NCBI GenBank assembly: GCA_011032825.1
Contig: JAADJZ010000029.1
Location: forward strand, 186,001 to 250,000
Source of the DNA: Massariosphaeria phaeospora
Lineage: Eukaryota > Ascomycota > Dothideomycetes > Pleosporales
DNA: 64,000 nucleotides
Direction of reading: 5' to 3'
Of the stretch, positions 56,574 through 64,000 are shown one piece after another. How positions within the stretch are numbered: position 1 is the stretch's first letter; every line of letters begins with the position of its first letter. Both the position numbers and the translations under genes were made by a program. Under the pieces are notes generated by a model. That model made no database searches. It had not been told where the DNA came from and saw nothing but the letters and a program-made list of their open reading frames with translations.

Positions 56574-57278
56574 ATGCGCGTTCGCATTCGCGTGGGTAAA
56601 GGTGGCTTCGATCGACGAAAGAGACTTGGAGACGATGGATTGCGGCGCGGATCGTGCCGATTACACGTGGTTCCTTCATCTCAAGATCGACAACGGTACC
56701 TAGCTATGATGATTTTTCAGCCCAGCCCAAGTGAGGTAACTTTTTGGCTTCTTCTTGGTCTTCCTCCCGAGCTGTTTGATGAAGTAAGCCAAGGTTGCTA
56801 AGTTGTCGCGCATCATACACTTGATAGCAAGAAAAACGCTGATTGGACGACAGCTATCTAGTGAAGAGTGAGTTTGCAGCCAGCCCTGCCAAGAATGGAG
56901 ACGGACACTCCTTAAGCTTGGGTTGGAAATGTCCCGTATGACGCGTGAAATTACTGAGGTCAGGCTCCGACGGGGCTGACTGCATGATTAGCTCAATGTA
57001 ACGCTAATACATCGAAGTTCAATGTACCCTAGGAACATCTCGTGAGACTACCCGGGGTGTACAGCAATGCTCAAATTCCGATAGTAAACGTAGCAGGTAT
57101 TTTTAGATGGAAATCAGGAAGTGTGAAATGGGTTTGAAATAGGTCTGTGCGGAATTCTGTCGATCGTTCTGACGTTGACAGTCAGCGTCAAACCTCTTCG
57201 ATCTCTCAGATTCCGTACCAACCGGTATTGTGTAGAGTTCAGTCGTCGCCGATGAGCAAATTCCATAAGACAATCAGC
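56574..57278. other. Intergenic (convergent)
   Basis: Shared 3' region of the 181-aa gene and the MFS gene, AT-rich; nothing recognised. Confidence 0.5.
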
Positions 57279-59102
57279 CTAATGTGTATTGCGAAGACCG
57301 GCGTTGTACGCGAACAAGCTCGCCACGATGGCGAATGCCGCAATGATGGTGGAGGCGCCAAATGCATACCGAATACCATCATAGTAGACCATCCGAGCCG
57401 CCAGTTGAACGTCCGGAGGAAGATGTCGCAGCGCAGTTACAGAATGTCTGATATCGTCGATGACCTTGACGAGCCGTTAGCAGTGGTCGGCAAACGAGTC
57501 TTTGGAGTGGTTGAGTACCTGGTCTTTATTTGGAAGCCCAGCCAATGCCTCGGGAAGTCTCCAACTCAATGTATTTTGGACAATAGTCGCCGTTATGGCC
57601 ACTCCCCATACACTGCCAAGAGATCGAATGAGATAGACAGTGGAAGCGGACACAGCATGATCTGTGCCATGGTCAGTAGAAGAAGAGCTCGTATATACCG
57701 TCTCGGTGACTTGCCTGAATGCTCGAACGAGGCAAGGGTGGTGAACAATATCGCCGGATAGATGATGCCTTGGCCGAGATTCGCAGGGAATATGAACACG
57801 AGGTACTTCCAGGAACTATCGTAGAACGATAACGATGTGACGAGCAGGTTCCCGAGAGTCATAAAGAGAGCGCCGATCCTGACCAGCGTGATCAGCTTCC
57901 CCCATCGCGACATGACGACTCCAGCAATGAGCCCTCCGATGGGAGTGGCGAGGGACGGAATCGCAAGGCGCGCGCCCGCTTTCGTGGCGGAATCGAGGAG
58001 GACGACTTGGAAGAAGAGGGGAAGCATGAAGAGGTACTATTTCTAGTCAGTGGATCTCGGTAGTGGACGGGAAAGAGTTCACTCACGGCGTATGCAGCCG
58101 TTCCTGCGCAGACATTCGCAATCTGAATCGCAACGGGATTGCGTCCGCGCAACTGGCGTAATGGGATAACCGGGATCGTTGTCGTCTTCGCTTCCACTGC
58201 GATAAACACTGCCAGAATGACGGCGCTGCCGACAAGAGACCCGATGACCCATGGACTGCTCCAGGGAAGCTGGTTTCCTCCCAAGCTCAGACCTATTAGC
58301 TGGACCGAGATGCCAACGACGAGTAGCAATGCGCCCGTAAAGTCGACCTTCGTTTTTACCTCAGTCCAAGTCGGATGCAGCTCGATTGGATTCTTGATAA
58401 CGAACCAGCCAAGGCATAGGGCGACGATGGAGACGGGGACTTGCAGGAAGAATGCCCAGCGCCATCCAATCGTGTCGGCGATCGAGCCGCCAAAGGAGGC
58501 GCCGCAGATGGCGCCGAATCCGAACATGGCATTCTGCAGGGCCTGGTACATGCCGCGCTTTCGAAAGGGAATCATGTCGGAGTTGACGATAGTCGCTGGG
58601 CAGGCGCAAAGACGGGTCAGTCACGTGCGACGGTTTGCTGGAGCGCCGATGGCAGTCACGACTCACCCATGGTCATCAAGCCGCCGCCGCCAAACCCCGT
58701 CAACGCCCGCATCGCATTCACCACCACCACGTTCGTCGCGAGGCCGCAGCCCAGACATCCTGCCGCGAAGGTGATGGTCGACACGAAGAAACAGACGCGG
58801 CGCCCGAAAATGTCAGAGAAGCGTCCGTACAGCGGCTGGAAGGCGGTGCTGGTGACGAGGTAGGAAGTCGTCAACCACGACGCTGTGTTCGCGGCATCGA
58901 ACTCGGAACTAATAACGGCATACGTCGCTGCCGTGATGGTGCCATCGAAGCCGTACAGGAAGACGTTCGCAAAGATGGCCAGCTCGATCCAGAAGAATCC
59001 GCGGGGCTTCTTCCAATTCTCCTCTTCTGGCGGCGTCAACAACGGCGTATCCTCGCTCGGCTCTCGCGTGTCGTTTTCTTCATCGTCGCGAGGGGTGGCC
59101 AT
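57279..59102 (-). CDS. MFS transporter, DHA2/vacuolar amino-acid type
   Basis: Fourteen-helix major facilitator, 531 aa. Model: complement(59102..58667, 58595..58087, 58036..57715, 57661..57519, 57464..57279). Seen: an acidic N-terminus with TPLLTPP, motif A in LYGRFSDIFGRRVCFF, GGGGLMTMATIVNSDMIPFR, KRGMYQALQNAMFGFG, motif C-like stretches, and SDHAVSASTVYLIRSLGSVW near the end. This set matches the FNX/VBA (vacuolar basic amino acid) and related DHA2 drug carriers. Intron 3 is GC-AG: TCAG|GCAAGT to CACAG|AT with a CTGAC branch, and the junction restores FEHS-DHAVS. The other introns are GT-AG. Substrate unknown. Confidence 0.88.
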
Positions 59103-59815
59103 TGTTCTGTATCATGGCAACAACACGCACTCTGTCGAAGATATAGTGGCTCGAAGTTGTCGCAGTCGCAGTCGCACTCGCACTCGGCCGCCGAGGTGTA
59201 GGGTTTTCGCCAGCAGCCTCGGTGATCGGCGCCGGACCTGAGCGCTCACCATTCGACTGCACTCTTCCAGGGTTGCAATTGACAGCTCTGCAGTGGGCGA
59301 TGTCGATATCCCAATCGTTCAATCGATTCGCCCCACACGTCTGTCGCTAGAGGTGCACAGGAATGACGTGGTGCTAGGTAGTTACGTCCATGCATGCAAC
59401 CAAGAAGGCGGCCGCCCCACTACCTACCTCCAGAGCGCTTATCAATACGCCGAACGGCTCGCGCAAGCTGCAAAGCTATCCCCCTGGGCCGCATTATCAC
59501 GCAATCCAACTACAACAGCGAGCACGCAACTCCACAGAACGTCAACGCGCATGCACGTCAATACCACTGCAATAAACAACAGTTGGCCCTGCCATCGTCA
59601 TCACACCCACACAGCAAAGTGATTCCTACCCGCGCATCCGGCTTTATATCTCACAAAGTCGATGAACCCTGCTTTCGAGAAGATAATCTAATCGCTTTCT
59701 GACCGCGGTAGTGCTGATATCGAACATGAGGCGTTCCGCCATTGCAGCAACCCTCCTCCAGCTTGCGGTTGTACTTACTTTGCCGAATTGGGGACGATGG
59801 AGTAGTTCGTCAACA
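59103..59815. other. Upstream region of the MFS gene
   Basis: Contains a short imperfect hexamer repeat (CGCAGT/CGCACT) at about 59160-59187 in the likely leader. A 75-codon plus frame at 59711-59938 starts with a hydrophobic, signal-like segment (AIAATLLQLAVVLTLP) but runs into the tandem repeat; not called. Confidence 0.4.
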
Positions 59816-60104
59816 CATTACTCGGTATACTGTATACAACAGGACTTTGTGAAGTCGCTACTAGCCTCGGGAAGTTTGTCTGGAATCTCTTCAGTAATCA
59901 AGAGCATTGGTATTGATGTCTGTCTCGTAACGTTATAAATACTTGGGTATGATCTAAATCAATTATGGCTAGCCGCCTTCCTACACTCTCTGACAGCGCC
60001 TTACTCACTATACTGTATACGATAGAGCTTTGTGGAGTTGATACTAACCCTAGGATTAGCGTCTAGAATTTCTTACGCACTCTAGAGCATTGGGTTTGAT
60101 GACA
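59816..60104 (+). repeat. Diverged tandem duplication, 183-bp period
   Basis: Two copies of about 106 bp start at 59816 and 59999. Shared landmarks are TATACTGTATAC (59826 and 60009) and AGAGCATTGG (59901 and 60084), both exactly 183 bp apart. Many differences between copies are transitions. Confidence 0.7.
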
Positions 60105-61293
60105 CCATGGGGTCATCGCGGCAACGAAGCTTATGAGACGGGAACCAACAAATTCCGTGTGACTCTCCAGACGGTCCGTCAGGAACTCCATGACAAGAAC
60201 AAGGAACTCGGTGAAAAGACGGAGGTATTTAATGACAAGGTCGAGGATCTGACAATAATGTCAAGAAGCTCAATGTCACTGTCCGAGACCTAACGACGAA
60301 GAACGATGACAAAACAATGACTATCGATAAGCTTCGAAACAAGAACGAAGGCATTGCAGAAGATTCAACTGCCGCGATCGATGAGCTCAACGGCAAGATC
60401 GAGTCTGCTGCCAAAGACTTCGAGGCTAAGATCAAACGGCTGGAAGCTGCTGATACGGAGTCCGCGGCAACCATCCAAGACTTTGAGGTCAAAATCAAAG
60501 ATGCTGCTGGCCAGTCGGCGGCAACCGTCGAAGATCTCAAGGCCAAGATCAAAGACCACAAGCTAGATATCAAACATCTCGAGAGAAATCTGAAGACTCA
60601 TGACCGGCACATCGCTAGCGTCGAGACGAGGGGTAGATATCGAAGGCTTTACCTTGACACGCGTGAGCAGCGCATCACAGACCTCAAAACCAAGGTCATA
60701 GGCCTCGAGGCTGTAGTCGATACTCGTGGCCAGACTATCACAAACCTCGATGCCAAGGTCAACACTCATGAGCGGACTATCACAGACCTCAATGCTAAGG
60801 ACAAGGCTCATGAGCGGACTAACACAGACTTCGAGAACAAGGTCGCGGACTTTGAAATCAAGGTCAAGGCTCATGGCCAGACTTTCACAGACCTCCGAAC
60901 TGAGTTGAACACTCATGAGGAGAGCATCAAAGATCTGGAGGGGCAGCTTTACACCAAAGAAGAGAATAACAAGATTCAGATCAAAGAGTACGGCAAACCT
61001 GGGACAATTCTACAAATGCTCTCCGTGCCGCAAATGATGGTTGGGACCAAACGAAGCAACGTTTCCAAGTCCCCCGTGCCCGCAATACTGCTATCCAGAG
61101 CATGCTACTGTCCATGTACTCGGTATTGGTGACCACCTTCTCCACGCTCGCTGTAGCGGATCAGAGACTACCTGAACAAGCGTTGCGTAAGTCTGCCTTC
61201 GCCGTGGAATTACGGCGCATCCTATCAGTCAGAGACAACTTGGCTATCGATGTCCACACACCAGTCACTAAATTGGCATGTAAAGACCAATGA
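60090..61293 (+). pseudogene. Frameshifted coiled-coil repeat gene
   Basis: A long coiled-coil protein with breaks. The first frame (from ATG 60090) reads FRVTLQTVRQELHDKNKELG and shifts near 60255. The second continues VKKLNVTVRDLTTKNDDKT and stays open to 61132 with heptad-rich repeats of the type ERTITDLNAK. A third register picks up near 61090 and ends at 61293 (FAVELRRILSVRDNL). The first shift fits loss of one base; no intron signals explain it. Composition (Lys, Glu, Asp, Thr, few aromatics) is that of a structural or tropomyosin-like rod. If real, the 271-aa central frame alone might be expressed from ATG 60317. Function unknown. Confidence 0.5.
60664..60952 (+). repeat. 42-bp coding repeats with a 21-bp insert
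   Basis: Units beginning ACTCGTGG or GCTCATGA at 60722, 60764, 60806, 60869 and 60911 are 42 bp apart, except one 63-bp step (42 plus 21). That equals two heptads per unit with one extra heptad, and explains the coiled coil. Confidence 0.75.
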
Positions 61294-62491
61294 ATCAAGC
61301 AATAAGTGAATATAAGTGAAGAAGACCATCTTTGATCATTTGTGTTTATTAAGATACATATTACTGTGATCGCTCACAGTTGGTCTTTGAGCTTCTCCGG
61401 CTCATTTGTGTCTTTGGTCAGTTCCTTAGTGTTTTCCACCGCTCTAGGATCGTGCGTAACTCTTAGGAAATGTATCCATCCACGCATCATCCCGTACGTG
61501 ACCCCCGGGCTCTTGCCAAAGCTTGTCTTTGTATGTGGACATCCAACTCCCGTAGTGGACTTTGGCTTGATCCCAGTTGAAGGATGTGAGCCCCTTCACT
61601 TCCTGTCCCACCGGCCAGTGTTTAGGACGTCGCGGCTTAAGTGGAACGGGTGAGAAAGCAGAAAAGGTCAATGTGGGCCGGGCGTGGGCGGCTCTCGCTT
61701 ACCGGATACCGTAATCGTCGGCCGGCCAAAGCCAGAGACTGCCAAGCCCCGGATCAATCTGTGCTCCGAATGCACAAGAACGCCGGGGATACTTCGAGCC
61801 ACCTAGCAAACTTCGAGGCTACGCATCTCAAGTTTCCAGCCATCTCTTGTACAATTCAATCGAAACATAGACGTGTTCGAGCGGGCGTGCACGCACGGCA
61901 TGAACAAATTAGCGCTGGAACCACTGCACCGGCCGCTCTCGCATGAGCGGTGCCGTCTCAACGAATCATCATTTAGCCGCTGCCAAGGCGGACTGCCCCA
62001 GATCTAATCGGTCAAGTCCTCCAGAGATAACTTGTTGCTAAATATATAGAGAGCGCTTAAAATAAGCGCTTTACGGGCCGTCAATCGGTGTCATGTTGGA
62101 GAATGCGAGACAAGCATTTAGCGCCCATAACACAACAGTCCAAACCGTTGGGTCGACCGTTCCGCATTTCCTCCCAACAGGCTACTCCAATCACCTGAGC
62201 GTAAGTGGGCTTGCCACACGGCATATGACAACTGCGCCTTAGTGTTCGAAACGTCGCGCAGAAGTTGCTGAGCCATAAAGGTCGCTTTGTCCCCAAAGTT
62301 GGGGGGTTAGAGGATCCGGCATCACTCCCAATCTACCCTTCTTTCAAAAGCATCTTCTTGTTTTCAGGCAGCGCCTACCTTCATTTATCCGTGCTGTGCA
62401 CTACTACCCACACACTTTCCAAGTACAAAAAAACTCATTCCATCAGCCTATCAACTTACCGGTCCAATCTCACGAAACCACAATCGTCAAT
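61294..62491. other. Intergenic with weak minus-strand frame
   Basis: A 75-codon minus frame at 61671-61444 has a strongly protein-like text (GLTSFNWDQAKVHYGSWMS, KDKLWQEPGG) and may be the last exon of a gene starting near 61860, but I could not find an in-phase junction. The final 150 bp before 62492 are C- and T-rich leader DNA. Confidence 0.35.
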
Positions 62492-62848
62492 ATGCACGCC
62501 CCTCTACTCTTTCTCATCACGTCTTTTGCGGCTTCCGCCGTAGCTGCACCTGTCCCCATCGCCTCAATCCGTCCAGTATCTCCAGACTCTCCAGTATCAG
62601 CTGTGGAGCAGCTGCTGACCCGGGAAACGGCGGACTTTCCAGTCCTTGACAGCATCAAACGCGCTCTTCTCGAGGGATTGGACACAGTCATTGGCACAAA
62701 GCGGGCAGCCAGTCCAGAGGACCCGAACGAGGATTGTGACAGAGGTCCCTCCGCGGATTTGCCGGATCGCAAAGCGAAGCGCTGTACCCACGAGAGAACG
62801 GTAGATAAGCGCGAGGCTCTTACCATTGCCACTCGTTACGAAGAATGA
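62492..62848 (+). CDS. Secreted prepropeptide with Kex2-type sites
   Basis: 118 aa, single exon. I start at ATG 62492, which opens with a classical signal peptide (MHAPLLFLITSFAASAVAA-APV); an in-frame ATG 96 nt upstream would bury it. The mature part is hydrophilic and has four Lys-Arg sites (SIKR, GTKR, KAKR, DKR) that cut it into pieces of about 13-30 residues; only two cysteines. This is the layout of fungal pheromone or Kex2-processed secreted peptides, though the pieces are not repeats of one another. A leader rich in CA and CT precedes it. Function unknown. Confidence 0.6.
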   Translation: MHAPLLFLITSFAASAVAAPVPIASIRPVSPDSPVSAVEQLLTRETADFPVLDSIKRALLEGLDTVIGTKRAASPEDPNEDCDRGPSADLPDRKAKRCTHERTVDKREALTIATRYEE

Positions 62849-63590
62849 ACCCCTAGCCCGAACGAAGATGACACTTTATACTAAGGATACGATCCTAGTA
62901 TGACCGACACCTCGACGGCGATCTCAAACCTCGGCAAGGACTTCGAGTGTGGATGGCAAGGTCAAACTTCGTTTGTTCCGGGATTACCGTAGCCCGCGCG
63001 CGAGACTTAGTCCAGCGGGGAAGACCTCCAGTTTCCATTAATTGAAATGTGTTCCGCTTGCGAATTCTTATTTCCCCATTGCCCCGGGCCTTCATGTGAT
63101 GTTGCTAGTGACTCCCAACATCCTGTCATCTTTGACATATCGATGCTTCGTATCCACTGTTCTGAGCCTCGCGTGGTAATATCGAGTGTGACAATGCGTG
63201 CATCTTTGATGCAGACTAAACATCGAGCAATGGTAACAGCCTGATTGGCGCCGGCCTGCACTTATGAACGACCAAAACTCGTGAGGAAGGTCGTCTAACC
63301 AATATTATTCATTATACTCACTTACCTGTCTTGCACAAGATCATTCAAGGTTAGTTTATAAATTCAACTGGTCAATTAGAGTCGTCCAGTCGTTGCTGAC
63401 TATGCTGACTACCTAATAACATCAAACGCAATAGCTATGATTCGCAACGACTTTTTTTGCAGCAGCTGCTGCCTGCGCAACCGGTTATCTATAGTGTTGG
63501 CAAGGCAAAGCAAGCGATTTGTAACATAAGACGAAATTTTCCCATCACAACTACATTAAACCGTTACGTATATCCCTTCCCTCTAATAGT
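62849..63590. other. Intergenic
   Basis: Between the prepropeptide gene and the edge gene; short shadow frames only. Confidence 0.45.
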
Positions 63591-64000
63591 TTATACCCAA
63601 CCCGGTGGGGGTTCAGACTTATTCCTGGAAGCAACTGGCTTCTCCGATACCCGCCAACCTTTTTTCGGTAGCATCCTGACCCGCATCTCTCTTGCTCTGG
63701 TTCGTGGCGTGCCGTTGGCTTGGGAGTCGGTCATTTCTTTTTGAATGTCGTCGGGCAACCCGTAGAGAAGTGTTGCAAGAGCCGAAGTTTTCCAAACGCC
63801 GAGTCGATCGCTTTCTTTCGATGTCCGTACTACAGTGGCCACAAGAAAAACGAGTGTCAATATGAGGAGGACGAGCGGCAAAGATAACCATGCCCAAACA
63901 ACTTGCACATAGGTCTCTTCAGCCCAAGCTATGCCTGTGGCGGCATCTTCACTCGCCATCCGTATTGTGTTTGTCATCAGCATGGCTAGACGTTCCATGT
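63591..64000 (-). CDS. DUF3176 membrane protein, 3' part
   Basis: C-terminal part of a gene that enters from beyond the right edge; the frame is open to the window end. At least 135 residues: TNTIRMASEDA, then GIAWAEETYVQVVWAWLSLP, the last transmembrane helix LVLLILTLVFLVATVV, then GVWKTSALATLLYGL and a basic Pro-rich tail. T-Y-V-x-V-x-W-x-W-L-x-L-P followed by W-K-x-S-x-L-A-x-L-x-x-G-L is the usual C-terminal end of fungal DUF3176 multi-pass proteins of unknown function. Confidence 0.72.
   Translation of the reverse strand, partial: MERLAMLMTNTIRMASEDAATGIAWAEETYVQVVWAWLSLPLVLLILTLVFLVATVVRTSKESDRLGVWKTSALATLLYGLPDDIQKEMTDSQANGTPRTRAREMRVRMLPKKGWRVSEKPVASRNKSEPPPGWV

Noticed and set aside
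1..64000. CRISPR arrays, bacterial operons, rRNA, complete transposons
   Set aside because: None seen: no regularly spaced repeats, no transposase or reverse-transcriptase motifs, and a eukaryotic gene structure throughout.

Overview
The window looks like nuclear DNA of a filamentous ascomycete (Pezizomycotina; the sequence alone does not fix the class). The evidence is eukaryotic housekeeping genes (RPS6, RPB3, MGE1, BET4, mitochondrial PheRS), short introns of about 45-70 nt with CTAAC/CTGAC branch points, and fungus-specific families (MUS7/MMS22, Gag1-like clamp, fungal rhodopsin-domain protein, DUF3176, fungal P450, drug and amino-acid type MFS carriers). Exons were joined by hand from splice signals, phase and family conservation. 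Every multi-exon model given closes in frame.

Layout. 1-4.4 kb: no gene recognised; GC-rich, leader-like DNA at the far left. 4.4-34 kb: dense conserved core with mitochondrial PheRS and the dicarboxylate carrier (divergent pair), mitoribosomal uL30, a DUF7587-like protein, RPS6, calcipressin, RPB3, MGE1 and a PrpF-like isomerase (divergent pair), an AMA1-like APC/C activator and BET4 (divergent pair), a small unrecognised protein and the giant MUS7/MMS22 gene (divergent pair), then a Gag1-like clamp protein. 34-64 kb: gene-poor, more AT-rich accessory DNA with small secreted or Cys-rich proteins, an SDR, two MFS transporters, a rhamnose-mutarotase-like protein, a JmjC-like cupin with a zinc finger, an ERG6-type sterol methyltransferase next to a P450, a seven-helix rhodopsin-domain protein beside a 181-aa fungal orphan, a broken coiled-coil gene, a Kex2-type prepropeptide candidate, and a DUF3176 protein cut by the right edge.

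How the genes fit together. The left half serves mitochondrial translation, import and carbon transport (MSF1, DIC1, MRPL33, MGE1, PrpF), transcription and translation (RPB3, RPS6), calcineurin control (RCN1), Rab prenylation (BET4), replication-fork repair (MUS7) and meiosis (AMA1). The right half could supply sterol or triterpenoid modification (ERG6 plus P450) and export, but no polyketide, peptide or terpene synthase is visible.

The most unusual material is in gene structure. The AMA1-like gene has an in-frame TAG where the family reads on into a conserved C-terminus with its IR tail, and its best-supported second intron is AT-AC rather than GT-AG. Three further introns (both in ERG6, one in the MFS gene at 57-59 kb) are GC-AG. 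That is 4 non-GT-AG introns among 31 resolved here. The DIC1 gene needs a 5-nt microexon and BET4 a 9-nt first exon.
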